64,000 nt of DNA. Source: Trileptium ribeirensis. Its lineage: Eukaryota > Nematoda > Enoplea > Enoplida > Thoracostomopsidae. Where the stretch lies: the NCBI GenBank assembly GCA_030248225.1, contig JASANE010011766.1, positions 1-64,000 on the forward strand, written 5' to 3'. Position 1 is the first letter of the stretch; every line of letters starts with the position of its first letter. Positions 1 to 12,468 of this stretch are shown one piece after another. The translations under genes were made by a program, and so were the position numbers. The notes beneath the pieces are model-generated. The model was not told where the DNA came from and made no database searches. It saw nothing but the letters and a program-made list of their open reading frames with translations.

Positions 1-2700
1 ACTCGCTGGTGTATATTCCACCTCATACGTTTTGCTTTTATGATTTATGCGATATTATGAAAGATATGAGCGCTCTAATGACAATATTTAAGACAACGTT
101 ACTATAAGCATCTGTACATAGATGTTCAACTAGTACGGCGCAAGCAAAAGCTTTCTACAGTTGGCCTGGTCCCTGAGGTTGCACATTATAGTTCTAGTCA
201 CAATCGATTGCCGTGTTACGACAACAAAAACATATAATTCACAGTACAACGAGCGGCGGTCAACTATTGGGAGCACTCTAACTCCAGCTGTTCCCAAAGC
301 AACGAATTAATGAACACTCCGAATGACCACCCGCCAATCCACCCGAAATTCTAGTTTAAAACACTTGCAATGAGTTGAATTATTAAGCTGAAAATGGTTA
401 TTATGTTATTTTCTCACGCTAAGCTCTCCAAATTGAAAGGGATGGGGGCTGGCAGTTTTCGGTTTCCGCGTTTCAAAACGGGTGCCCGGGGCTCGATCCA
501 CCGACAAAATTTAGGGTTCGCCTATCTCCTCTGGATTATTTTTTGCTTCCGCCAATTTTAACTGCGGTACAAATGCTTTCACGCTAAAATATTGTTTTAG
601 AATCAAAATAGTAATTTTAAAGTTTAAGCCTGTCTACAGAAATATCAATCTCCAGTTCGATGACCAATCCAATTTTCTATGCCTTAACTAGTAACATCAT
701 TTCGTGAGTGTCATTATTAGTGTCGCAGCTACGATTATACAAAACTCAATCATTACCGTCGATCGAGTATGAACGAATAGTAATGGCCAGCATTGGCTTG
801 TCCGCTGTGAACCACGGCACCGACCAGTTGATACGTGTATTTGGGCCCCGAATCGGAAAGCAGCACCTGAAACGAATTCTAGTAACAAAATCTAGAGCTA
901 GAGCAAATGATGTTGAGAGCTATTCAATTATAACAATATTTACCCTAGGTAAAAACCAAACCTTATTTCGGCAAACGTAGTTATGACCCCTCTAGTTCCT
1001 GAACTCAAAGATGAAAATATCCAAATGTCCCATGTTGTAGACAATGGTGACCGTCAACTAGGAATTATTAACATATTGCGACAGATCATATACCAATGCT
1101 AAAACAACTATATCCGACCAAAAAAAACGTGCTAACTAGAAACCAATAATAACAAAGTTTTGTGCTAAAGATATATTATCCGGTTGCTAGGTTACTTATT
1201 ATCCTGCTGCTAAGTTACTGCGCTAAACCAAAGTTTTGTTACAACAACTGCTATGGCTTAGGAACGGACAGACAAACACATGTTTTCAGCACAGATTGCT
1301 GTTAACCGTCGGCACATAATGGTAGAAGCGTTGCTCTGTATGTATCTCGTTCCAAGAGTTGGGCCACGTTTAAACCAAAATCACGACGAATTTTGTTATT
1401 TCGATCTGGATTATGGCAGCCGGTAAAATAACATTATAAAAAAATTCATAGGGAGGGCTGTGCTCTTGCGGCTGCAAGGCTGACATCTGTCAGATAACCT
1501 TTTTAGCCACTGAATAAGAGACCAAAAAACTACCAATGTTATAGGACAGTTGGTGTATCCATAACCTAAATTATTATATAGTCGATATTTTCTTAACCTT
1601 GTCCAAACTACGCAAGGGCGTCGCCAGCTCTTCAAAAGTGGAGGGGCCCGGTCGTTTACAGTCATTTTGTTACAACGCCGGCAGTCAAACTTTCCATGAT
1701 TTTCGAAAAAATTGGGAGCCCACCCCCCTGCCCACGCCTCTTGCGATGCCCCAGAACTACAGCATAGATTGCTAAAAGCAATATTGCCGACCAAGATTTG
1801 CGTAAATTTCATTGTCATAATCCAGTTTTGGCATTGATGGTTCCATTGAAGGTCATGGTTTTGATTTTTTGATAAGCGGATACTGCTGGCTTCATCCCAC
1901 TGCACAGCTACGAAATACGGGGATGTTGTTTCCAAATCAAAACGCCGAAATGTGTTACTGTTATCATCTGTAACTTTACAAAGAATACTCAGATTTGCTC
2001 AGAGCTCAGCTACGAAAAAACCGATATCTATTAATTGAGTTTCTTATCCATTTTGTTTGATCTAAATATAATTAAAAGCAATGGCGCAAAACCCAACGAT
2101 CCTAGCGCAGCACCTTGTAACAGACGGTGATCAGGAAGAAACGATAATAGCTGGTTGCAAAAACGGAGAAAGCGCTGGATCTGTGCAATTTGTTCCCGTT
2201 AACTGTCGAAACGTTTAAGGGCGAAATCGGAGACACTTGACCTTACTACACGGCCTGCTGAAAATATGCCTCTTGTTTTGACTAGTAATGTTACAACTAA
2301 GCTCTTATAGCCATATCAATGATTTCGTACAGGGTTGGTGTAACAGTTACTTCCAAAAAATCAAGAACAACTGAGTTTAGTATTGCCGGAGCGAACACAA
2401 TTATAATTATTCCGCTGAAATTGCTGACGCTAGAGTAGTAGCCTTACTAAACCGGAGAAACGCCATTTTATATAAAGAAATCATTTCGAGGTTATTTGGA
2501 CCCATAATTTTTAGCATGCCCTCCGGTTTCGCGCCGAGCCCCGAGGTGGGAGTTGGGGGTTCACTGTGTTTAAAGCGCTAGGGAGATCAGAAAATGATTG
2601 ACACGGAGCGGGACAAGCGAGAGGAGTTTCTACCGAGGGTGCTAGGGGAAAATTTCTTTTTTTGTTTGTTCTGTCATTCATGTTCGAAGGGATAGATTTC
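1..2700. other. No gene recognised (putative intron of USP9X ortholog)
   Basis: The open frames here (for example minus 1,411-1,935) resemble no family I know and have no matching splice context. The stretch presumably belongs to the intron or introns between the 3.7-kb exon and the catalytic-His exon. No reverse-complement match to the GHYYS motif was seen. Confidence 0.5.
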
Positions 2701-2727
2701 GATATTTTTTTCGATGACAAAAGTGAC

Positions 2728-2802
2728 AAGGATGTGCTTTTAGTTGACAGATCCAACCCTGTCCAATCCAAGGATGTGCTTTTAGTTGACAGATCCAACC
2801 CC
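2728..2802. repeat. 42-bp tandem duplication, two copies
   Basis: The phrase AAGGATGTGCTTTTAGTTGA recurs with a 42-base period. It sits at the left edge of the interspersed repeat that continues to about 3,500. Confidence 0.8.
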
Positions 2803-3515
2803 ATCTTCCGGGAAAAATGACAAAAAACTTTTAAGGTTTCTTTACCAAATCTGGCCATACGGGTATGATTGTTTCACAGCCCAAATTCCGCGACACAGGC
2901 TTTGTATCTGGAATTTTAACCGTCTTTCAGAATCATCAAGATCTACAACTTTGATGACCATGAGTTTTTGTGGGGACCACTTCCTGGGCACATGTGGGGC
3001 CTAATATGGTTTGTCGACTATTTGCCAAAAATACCGTTTTTCCAATTGTCTGCATTTTATTGTGTTTTTAACCGTACAATGAGTGCTTAATAGGTTATCA
3101 ATTACGCGGAATACAATGGTTTTGCTATCTAGAGCCCTACATGACTATATTATTCCTTTTCATCGCGTTACAAGGGTTTTACGGTCGACGAACACGATAC
3201 CCAAAATATAGTGGTTTTTCATTTGTTTGATTACTTATTGCGTATATGGCATCAAGAGTTATCTATATAAGTATTTCAATAGGCTGTTTACAATGGTTTG
3301 AATATCTAGAGACCAGCACAACCATTTTATGCGTTATCAGATGTACTAGATGGGTTTAATGTCGACGAGGTTTCAGGTTTTTCAATCGGTTTAGGTTCTA
3401 GATGTTCTAGAGTGGTATATACATCAAACACAGCCTGCTACAGCTGATTGCTCACAATTTGTCAATGAAACCACGCTCGGTCTATTTCACAATCGCTTGC
3501 GAGATACTAGTAAGT
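2745..3515 (+). repeat. Interspersed repeat, family B (short relative of the 51.5-54.4 kb element)
   Basis: This stretch aligns by eye with 18,075-19,190: CATCTTC..GG followed by AAATGACAAAAA, an AATAGGTTATCAA motif, a GGTTTTACGGTCGACG motif repeated several times, and the end CACAGCCTGCTACAG. The same end (CGCCTGCTACAGGTGATTGC) and the AATAGGTTATCAA motif occur at 54.28 and 52.44 kb, flanking a DUF7869-type coding region. I infer a non-autonomous relative of that element. It carries no coding sequence. Confidence 0.65.
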
Positions 3516-3707
3516 TATAGTCACTGGCAGAAATAAAAGCGGAAAATTCCAAACGGGAACTGAAAGGTTTTCGTGAATAATAATAATTGCTTTCTGTCTG
3601 TAACTTGACATAATATCCCAATAATACAGTTCCGCTTTCAGGCACTTTGGAACAACTCTTTTTGTCCACGAGTATTTCTTCTCCCGGGTTTGCGATGGTA
3701 AACTAAC

Positions 3708-4061
3708 CTTTTTTGGTGGATAATCATTGGACCAAACACCGCTACCAGTGTAGCCTGCGCCAGCCATTTTTTGCAATGGAGAAACGACTCCCGAGTACGA
3801 GCTAGAAGCGGACGTGGCTGGAGGCATACCGGACGTCCCAGCCAGCCCTTCAACCAGCGAAACAGCGTTCCCTACAAACGCAGTAGACGCAGAGAATTTC
3901 CTCGACAAAGGACTTGTCAAAATGTCAAACATCGAGGTTCCATCTTCCAATTCATTGCTGTCGCCTGTATCAGTATTGCTTTGTTCCAAAGCCGCGGCTG
4001 CCATTTCCGAAGCGCGAAGACCGTCGGCAGTGAATGGGTACATGTCCAGTGTTTTCTTGAA
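3708..4061 (-). CDS. USP9X: USP9X ortholog exon: USP domain continuation with long Ser/Ala/Gly insert
   Basis: Exon of 354 bases (118 codons, phase 0 to 0), acceptor GCAATTTCAG and donor GTTAGT. The start FKKTLDMYPFTADGL matches human FPRELDMEPYTVAG directly after YFE. The remaining 100 or so residues are rich in Ser, Ala, Gly and Thr. In human the corresponding loop before KYRLVGVLVHSG is only about 35 residues, so this lineage has an expanded loop inside the catalytic domain. The exon with the His box (HSGQASGGHYYSY in human) was not found between 1 and 3,707 and is probably left of the window. Confidence 0.93.
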
Positions 4062-5266
4062 CTGAAATTGCGGGTCCATACAACTCAATTGCAACCGCCT
4101 GCACAAACAAGCTGTAGTTAGTTTCAAAAAATTGCTACAACCAAAGCAAAATAAAATTAACAGTGATGTTGGCATCACAAAGTATGTTTTTGAGACAACG
4201 CTGAGAAACCAATTTTCGAACAATTCCCGACTACAAAATAATATAAAGTTAATATTTTAGCCAACAAATTTAGATAATGTCTGTCAAAACTAGGCACGTG
4301 GGACGGACCAAGCCGGTTTTGGCGCCCCAAGTGAGATGCCCGTTGCAAAGTATTGTGCGTCTATTGTTTAATGGCCCCTGACAAAACTTTTGTTCACCAG
4401 GTAACGACACTCCCTTTTGATATAAAAGCTGACAAAAGTTACGCGTCTTACCTCAACATTTTGAGGCTATTTTAATAATAATTTCAGCGTTTTGTTCCAC
4501 ACAAACGTCAAATTTTGACCAATCCCAAGGTTGAGTCGGTCAGTGCTCTCTGTTCCGACACAGGGTGCACAGGACTCATGCCCCTGGAAAAAGCTTCAGC
4601 GAATGACGGAGCCAGTACTACGACGATTAGTCCGATTCACAACACAACCTACCCGATCCCAAGTTCTAGCACAACGTTTACTGTGCAACTGCTTTTCACA
4701 ACTCATTGTCTGATTCGGATCCGGAGCAATGCGACATGCCCCTACACTCAAATTCGATACTGTCTTGATTAACAAGACTATATTTGGTCCCTCCAGACCC
4801 ATTATTAAACACTGCTAAAATTACAACTGTTCCTTCCTGCTGTATTATTCAATAGTTAGCGTACAAATATAAACCAGTCACCTTGTCTCAGCGCCAAGGT
4901 GGTGGATTCTTAGTCTTGAATAGTTAACTTAGAGAGACGTACATAGTGGTCCAAATCAGTACCTAGAAATTACAAAACTGTCTAAATTAAATATTTTAAT
5001 CGCGAAAATTTCTTTTTTTTCGTCATAACTAAGTCAACTACTGGTGGATGGATTTCGATCACTTTTTAATCTGTAGAAAAAGCGATGTGCTCTTTAGCAG
5101 AACGCTAAGCGTTCCGACTCCATTTTCCGGGTTGCAATAGCTAGAGACTGGTTTTTAAGAGTCTTTGGGAAATCCGGTCATGCCGGCACCTGTGTTTAGC
5201 AGCCAATATCTCGTCAAGTGCGACGAGAATTTTAGAATTTCATAAAGACCTGTCAGTCAGACTTAC
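4062..5266. other. Intron, with a family B fragment at 5,050-5,235
   Basis: No gene was recognised. The right part (CATGCCGGCACCTGTGTTTA then GCAGCC) resembles the 113-bp repeat unit at 51.5-52.3 kb and is probably a decayed family B piece. Confidence 0.5.
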
Positions 5267-5956
5267 CTCAAAATATTCATTAAACTTGAGAGCCCGGTTT
5301 GCTTCCCAATCATACCCAAATCGCTTGAGTTGAATCACAAGAACCGGCGGTAAGACCTTAATACACATTCTTTTCAAGGCTGTTCGCTTTTGTTGGCATT
5401 TCTCGCAAAAATACGAATTTTCCCCCTCCAAAATTTCGCCTTTAACAAAAGCATTTAGGCTTTCCTCAAGAGCTGCCGGTCGAACATCGACGTTCAACGC
5501 GTAGAATTCCTCCTCCCGCTCGAACCGGTGCGGACATTCCTTGCATATTTTTTGATCTGAAAAAATGCCTTTGTATCGCTGCCTGAAAATTTGTTGATGG
5601 TTATGAGTCTTTAGATATTCATCAATCTGATCGATGAGGTCGGTATAAAATTCGAATGCGTCTTGCTGCTCTCGCGGGTTTACCGGTTGACCCCAAAGTC
5701 GAAAGCTGTCCCAAAAGCCGGTCGGCGTGTGAAATTGCAGTTGCGAAGCCGAAAGATGGCCAAAAATATGTTGAAGCTGATAGAAAACGTTCGACTGCGA
5801 CTGTTCGGACGGTGGAAGTTCGATAGCGAGGACCGTCGACGCAAGCCGCGGCTGGAGAAACAGTTGCTGTAAAATTGAGTTCATATAACACGTGGCGCCG
5901 GCATTTTTCAGCCCGACTAAATTGGCCCACATTACCGGCTCAATCAACGGGTGGTG
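5267..5956 (-). CDS. USP9X: USP9X ortholog catalytic exon: Cys box and zinc-binding CxxC pairs
   Basis: Exon of 690 bases (230 codons, phase 0 to 0), acceptor TTTCTTTCAG and donor GTAAGT. It holds the first part of the USP (peptidase C19) domain. The Cys box VGLKNAGATCYMNSILQQL has the nucleophile at exon residue 23. QIFGHL-type strands, FRLWGQPVNPREQQDAFEFY and SDQKICKECPHRFEREEEFY follow, then YFCEKCQQ and LPPVLVIQLKRFGYDWE. The CKEC and CEKC pairs are the zinc knuckle of the fingers subdomain. Compared with human USP9X, the acidic insert of about 50 residues after LAIE is nearly absent. The catalytic His should follow the next exon. Confidence 0.98.
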
Positions 5957-7156
5957 CTGAAAGAAACAGTTGAGAAATAGTTAGCGACCGTAATAAGTTT
6001 GCCAATTACCTATTACGTATAACTCACCAATAGATTGGTGAATGTTGACAATGGTTGTTCGATTTGAATCAAGCTTGTCCACGAATCCTCGCGGAGTGGA
6101 AGGGCAGCGGTCACGAAATGGCTGCCCCTCTTCGGAAAGGGCATCAAAAAAACCGGAAAAGTGGCATAAAATGGGGGACGACTGCAAAAAAACATTATTT
6201 CAAGCATTTTTGTGGATAAAAAACGAAAAAAATCTGCAAAAACTGTAAAAAAACTAACAGTTTTGTGCCTAAAAATCGAAGTGGAGGCGTCAATTTTTTG
6301 GGAGGGGGGGGGTGAAGCGGGGCGGAGCCAAACCGGGAGGGGAGAGCCGAACACTTCTTGTGCAACTGCAAGTAGATACTACTATGTCGGTCCAATAAAT
6401 ACTTGCACAAACTCTGACGCACCTATACAAATTAGAAACTGACGATTGAAGGTCATTTATAACTCTTATAAAGAGGTGCCAAATTAAAAACATCTAGAGT
6501 TACACTAACAACATAGCAACAAATTCTGTCGCTGTTTTCGTGCTCTAAAAAACCAAAATTAAAATTGGTGGAATTGGGACAAATACAGCTTTAAGAGGTA
6601 ACAAAAAGCTTGGAACGGCCAGAATGGCTCCAAAATGGCCGTATAAGCTGAAAGCAATATTTGCATAATAATATGGCAAATAATAACTGCTTTTGAAATT
6701 ATATTTTTCGTTAATAGTTGTGACATAAATTTCGAATGTTTCTGGCTTCTTGATCATTGGAGGTAGATGTAAAGGTTTTTTACCAGGATTCCGACGCAGA
6801 TTCCGATTCTCAACCTAACTCGCTACGACCCCGACCCTGGGATTTTGACCCAGAGTTCGCAATTTGACTCCGGAGACAGAGATATTTTTTGGCCTCGACA
6901 GCTATGACCTTTAAATTTTCCGATTCGAATTTTCGAAAAGATTTTTATGCCGCTAAAACACGTTAAATCGTCCGACTTCGATGCCAATGACGAGTACACT
7001 TTTCAAACAATGTGCCAAATAGTGAATTTAAAAATTTAAAATTTCGTACAGTGGTCTCATTGCAGTCGTCCATGATTTCTGAATGTAAAGTAGACACTTA
7101 GCCACCGATTATAACTGTTGGGTGAAAAAGTAAACAAACTTTCCAAGTAAACTTAC
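5957..7156. other. Intron, nothing recognised beyond low-complexity sequence
   Basis: It contains a G-rich tract near 6,300-6,350 and a short stretch with repeated GATTCCGA-type words near 6,790-6,830. I see no coding exon or transposon end. Confidence 0.4.
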
Positions 7157-8223
7157 GTCCCAGACATTAGCCAACTCGGCGCTATGACCATGATGTAGCT
7201 GGACGAGCAAATTGGCGACATCTTTGAAGTTTTCAACACAGTCATCGCACAACTCGAGCAATATTCTGAGCGCAGCCTCGCGAAACTCGCCCGAAAGACA
7301 CATAATCGGTGGCGTTAGCGCCTTTGCCAGATTCCGCTCTTCACACGCTGAGCTAGCAAAAACGTCATCATCCAAGCCATGCAATTGACCTCCTTGTATC
7401 GAATTCCCGGTCACTTTCACCATCCACGAGTCCAAAAGTGCCCGAGAGGCAGGAAATAAGAACCTGTCAGACAGCTGTCGGATAAACCGGACACCGATTT
7501 TTCTCTTCGACCCAGAGACGGTTTCGTAACGCCGAATAAGTACTAGAAGCAGTTTCAGGTGAGCCGTTAACAGAATGCTATCAACGTCAGTTGTTTCAGG
7601 CTCTTGCTGATCGACAGATACAAAATCAGCCGCACCCAAATGTTCGTCCGATCCAGAGCATTTCCCCGCGGTTTCCTGGTACTGCCTGTAGCCATCCAGT
7701 GTTTTCGGTTCCACACCTAATGATGTCCGTCTTGGTGATCCTGAAGAAAACCCTGTGCCTATTGACGCAGGCGCCGTTACATTTCCAATACTCGTCGGCT
7801 TGCTGCTTCTGCTACCGCTCCTTCTGCCGCCCAGACTAGTACTGCTATAGTTGAGCAACCAATTAACTTCATCTTCTAGCATTGCGCCCACTGGTGGACT
7901 CAATTGCTTTGACGATTCTGCCACTGACAGCTGGTCGATAAGTGCAGCTCGTAGTGAAAAATATTGGTCACACTGAACCAGGAGACGGGCCGATATCGGG
8001 TTTCCGCGGACGGCACGGGCACTCGACGGCCAAAGCTGCAAAGGACACGCGGTTAACAAATTAAGCAACGCAAGCTTTGGCGACCTGTCCCTAAGCGTCT
8101 TCGATTGCTGTTCCGAGGAGTCTCCCTTCTGCTCCACACAGCTGTGATCTTCATTTGGCCGCTTAACGTCGTCGAATACAACCACCGATTTCAATAATTC
8201 ACGATAGAACGTCTGACGGATAT
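7157..8223 (-). CDS. USP9X: USP9X ortholog exon, helical region just before the catalytic domain
   Basis: The largest exon, 1,067 bases, phase 1 to 0, acceptor TTGTTCCAG and donor GTAAGT. It encodes DIRQTFYRELLKSVV at the start (human SKTVRQVAQEQFFLMC), QYFSLRAALIDQL (human GDYFTLLRHLL), LEDEVNWLLNY (human LLNNEIDWLKRI), and GVRFIRQLSDRFLFPASRAL (human NLIKELIDDFIFPASNVY). It ends FKDVANLLVQLHHGHSAELA, matching human [20 protein letters not shown]. A Ser/Gly/Thr-rich insert of about 90 residues follows NWLLNY and is unmatched in vertebrates. Confidence 0.96.
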
Positions 8224-9945
8224 CTGGAACAATTTACGGCGTAAACGCTGACGACATGGTCTGACTAATTTTTACGTGAGCGACAAAGGCTTGTTCCGAC
8301 CGTTCTTGGCTATATACCCACTGTTTTAACATAATAAATTTACGTATCCCTACAACGCGGCTTTGCGTGGCAAATATAGCCTGACTCTTATGGCAATAAA
8401 AGCAAGGCAAATCTTATGGTTTTCGTCTATAGTATAGTAAACTGGTGGTATTTAACTGAAATTTTGAAAGTGTATGTACTTCTAGGCCATAATCATCAAT
8501 ATTTTCCCAATATCGTCGAAACTACAGGACAGACACGAAAAGGCAATCCTTTTTGCGGGGCGAACGCTCGGAGGGGAGACAGTCGCCGCCCAGCACCACG
8601 ACCGCGACCCCTCCCTCCCCCCCACCGAAGCCACCCCCCACCCCCCCCCTACAGGACAGACACAAATTTTCTAAATCGTCATATAAATATGGTAAAACGA
8701 TGGTCCGTTTTTTATTTTTCTCTTTTCTAATGGCCGCCGGGCCGGTTTTAAAAAGCGTGTTTTTTGACCTTGCGAAAAACCTAACACGAAATCAAGAATT
8801 CCTGTTACGGCAGTTTTAAAAAGCCGTACTGTTCTAGGTTTATCTCTCTTGGTCGTCCTTTTCACAATTTTGTGGTATATTAGATGGCACATTTCTGACA
8901 TTTTCATGTTAAATACCGCGTGGTGGTGGTCAATCGGAAAAAATTATTCTGATAACTTCATAGGTTACTGATTTACAGATGTCTCAAAAGGGCCCCCGGA
9001 CTACAATGGTAGCCGGGATTATTAATCTCATGTTTTCATTTTCATGTCTTTTTGGTTCTGCTGTGATCAATTTGGGCAAAAATAACATAGCCTGCCAACA
9101 ATTAAAAAGTTTTACTATTTATCAGTTTTGGAGCATTGGATTCTATCAACATTTCACAGTGCACATCTCGTGGATAAACATCCCAATTTTAAATTTTCTC
9201 CCGAAACAAGAGGTCTCAGAATTTTCGTATCAACATTTGCACAAACGATCAAAATTAAGCATAATAAATTATGGCTATCCTAACTAATAGTCATGCTCTG
9301 TACGGCAGTGCCCTGCGAGATAGCGATCCCGATGAGTCCTCAAACAAGAACCAATAACAAACTAAAAATAAAGCTATCCTAACAATAAGCTACTGCTAAT
9401 TGAATAAATTTATTGGCTATCCGTAACTAATAGTCATGCTCTGTACTGGCTAGTCAATAATTTATCAGTGACGCTACACCCAGCGATCTTACTGATGCGT
9501 CTAGTACAGTGGATGACATTAATTTCGTAAGTATTAATGAAAAAAAAGGAAGAATTAATTTATCTTCTACGGTAGATATCATAACTTCCTATAGAATTAA
9601 TGAAACACTATTGGCATTTACAGAAATTAATTTACAAAATAGTGTTACACTACGTAAATGTGTTCTGATATAGACAAAGCCACGGTTCTGAATACAACTA
9701 GTATATCGCTAACGAGAGTAAAACGAGCGAGCGTGGTTTCATCAAAGTAGTCATTTTGTATAATCACAGACTTAGTGTTTCGACGTAATACTACACTAAA
9801 ACCTCTGTAACCTGATCCCGCTGAAAGCTTTAAAACCTCGTCGACCCTAAGCCCATCGTACACTAGTAATTCAAACGAGATTGCAGGACTTAGTGACGCA
9901 TATAAAACTAACACCGGCAATAAGTTTCCCATACACGAAAACCCC
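8224..9945. other. Intron part, C-rich tract and small duplications
   Basis: Near 8,590-8,655 is a C-rich low-complexity tract flanked by two copies of ACAGGACAGACAC (8,525 and 8,652). A 30-base phrase containing AACTAATAGTCATGCTCTGT occurs at about 9,280 and again at 9,423. No gene was recognised. Confidence 0.45.
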
Positions 9946-10935
9946 CAAAGTACCAAGCACTTAGCAGCCTCTGAGAACGTAGCAACGAAATTAGGAATTT
10001 TGGGTCAAGGAACCATGGAGGCGCCACGCCCCCGTACTCATGAATCTATGGGTCACAGAAACAAAACCAACACCGGCAATGGGTTCCCCATGCCTGAAGA
10101 CCGCCAAAGTGAAACTTTTCAGCACCCAGGACGTCAGAACAAATTTTCAAACTTTGCGTCGAGGAACAACGAGGATGCCATACCTCAAACCAAATAACTC
10201 CACAACTGAAGCCTTAACCGAAAAATAAAAAAGAGGCAACGGCATTTACGTTTACTATGAAATGAAACCTACCAGAAAAAAATTGAAAGTGAAAAATAAC
10301 CTTGCTAAAGTGAAGGGCACTATAATGGAGTAAAAAACCCTACTTTTCAACACTCACCCCGTACCCATGGAACCACTAGTTTCAGAGCAAAACCAACACG
10401 GCAATGAGTTTCCCATGCACTAAAACCCTCAAGCGACACTGTTCAGCAGACCAGGACGTCAGAACAAATTTTCGAACTTTGGGTAGAGGAACCCCGAGGG
10501 TGTCATACCTGAAATCTTATAACTCCAGAACAGGGGCCCTAATCGAAAAACCAAAAAAGAGGCAGCGGCATTTATCATTTTACTATGAAATAAAACCAAC
10601 CAGAAAAGATAAAAAATTCTGAAGTTAAAATAAAAATAAGTATGCTTCCGTGAAGAGCACTAAAATGGTGTAAAAACCTTCATTTTGACCTCTAACCCTG
10701 GAACCAGGCCTCAAATCAAAAAAACTGTTATGATTTACAATGTAAATCACTATACTGGTTCCAATGAGCCCCAGTCAAGAAAGTCAATTAAGTCGATCCC
10801 GAGTTATGGCCACTCACACACCCAGACGGAATTAAGATTTCACCCCTGCAACACACAACCTCCACTACGCTACACTACGCTCTACCAACCGAAAACGCAA
10901 GAAGTATTAGTGTCGGCCTCTAGATAACCAAACCA
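9946..10935 (+). repeat. Interspersed repeat, family A (copy 1)
   Basis: It shares long runs with 16,950-18,070, 30,378-30,850 and 46,550-47,560. The shared phrases are CCCATGC..GAAAACCCCCAA, CAGGACGTCAGAACAAATTT, CGAGGAACCACGAGG, and CCGGAGCCTTAATCGAAAAA. Each copy contains tandem subunits of about 320-360 bases; here they start near 10,090 and 10,411. Short open frames in it are riddled with stops and are not coding. The class is unknown. Confidence 0.8.
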
Positions 10936-11879
10936 TTGTATCCAGCGTACCGAAAATCGTAAGTAGAACATGTTAATACCCTGTACGTAAAACATAAGCA
11001 AGATTAAAGACCCCCGTAAACACTATTGGTCAGCCTTGTGGTCCGCGATGGCTTGAGTCCGGGACCCACCGCGCCTCGCGGAGCACCTCCTTCCTGCCCA
11101 AATATCTGGAGGGCAGGTGGTGGCTATGCGGCGCAGTGGCGGTCCGGAGAATTAATGGCTACGGTCACCAGAAATATTGCCCTCGCAAAATTCATAATGC
11201 CAATATTCTTGCTAATAAACTATCATCTCTAACCATATGCCCAAATCTCAACGTATTTTCTTATTTTATCAGACATAACCGCAAAAGTCACTTACCCTAA
11301 CCACAATCCCACCTCGGTGTGTCCCACACCAAGTACGTCTCAGGAACGCGAATTTGTGGCTACCTTCGCATCGATAAACGTACTCGTCTGCGGTCATTAT
11401 TTGGACGTGGAAGTAGTTATACTACTTTGTTTAATTCTTTGTTGGCGATAATGCTTCAAATAACGATTAGTGTGGCGAGATATGGATTGAGAAATACTGG
11501 TACTGGTATGGCCTGATTTGGCAAACAACCCTTAATAACCGGTTTTTCGCGACCGTAAAATGGGTCGGAGCTGTTTGCGTTCAACTAAAGGGCGCATCAT
11601 TATCATCTTTACTATCGATTAAAAACTTATTGACATCCATCGACACGAAAATGAGTTATGCGGGGCAGAAACAGACAAAACGAAATTATCACTACATTTC
11701 CCCCTTCTCAGTAGAAGCTTTACTGGCTACATTTTAATCATTGGACCAAGGATTTGAAAGTATGAGTAGCCTGGTCACCAGCTCATTGTTGGGTCACAGC
11801 GTCAAAGACCGCACTACTTCAGTAATTCAGTCGCCTGGATATATCAAAATGCGTATTGTTCTAAAACAAAAAACCTAAC
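10936..11879. other. Intron part, GC-rich block, nothing recognised
   Basis: A GC-rich block (11,035-11,150) lies in otherwise AT-rich sequence. I cannot assign it to a gene or repeat family. Confidence 0.4.
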
Positions 11880-12468
11880 CTTCGCTCGGCGTATGCAGCA
11901 ACAAATCCATTATCCATTCCTTTCGGTTCGGCAGACGATTCTCGAATATTTCGCTGAGTTCCGATGGTCGATGCTCTATGCATTCTACCATTAGCCGAAC
12001 GGCAGTTTTGCAAACCCGTAATTCGCTCCGACGGCTTTGCCAATAATACTTATCATCTGAGACCGCAGATCCATCTATTGCTTGCAGGGCTAAGTCGTGG
12101 AGTGATTTACAAGAGCGATTCCCACTTCTCACGTCGATAAATGTAGAAACTGTCAGGGCAGGCGTCGTCTGAGTCGAAGGAGCGGCTGCAACATGCGCGG
12201 TATCCGTCTCGGAGCGCAGCCCTTGTTTACGGGAGGGTGCGCCTTGCAACCGTTTGCGCGCTCCCAATTTAGCACTCCTTGTCGAAACCGGAGTACTCGG
12301 CTGCTCAAATCGGTGTCGCTGCTGTGGCGTCGAGCCGACGGCCTCATCACTGTCATGCGTCGCTTTCACCAGCGGAACATGGAGCAAACAAAGGTTGTCC
12401 GATGCGGCGGCCCACGACACGCGCTGAAGACGCTCGAAAATCGTTTGAAGTTCGTCAACGCTGAGACT
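11880..12468 (-). CDS. USP9X: USP9X ortholog exon (VIRAIQKIIWASGCGSLQL through IIDLLLHCHS)
   Basis: Exon of 589 bases, phase 0 to 1, acceptor GATTATTTCAG and donor GTTAGG. It starts SLSVDELQTIFERLQRVSWA, matching human DICVIRAIQKIIWASGCG, and ends LPNRKEWIMDLLLHTPSE, matching KEKAWQTFIIDLLLHCHSK. The middle (about 90 residues, rich in Arg, Ser, Thr and Gln) is a longer linker than in vertebrates. Confidence 0.95.

Noticed and set aside
1021..1070. GGTCACCATTG on the minus strand as a possible USP His box
   Set aside because: The reading frame does not give GHYYS or the preceding HSG motif.
1411..1935. 174-codon minus-strand open frame
   Set aside because: No similarity to any family, no splice context, composition like the surrounding intron; likely chance.
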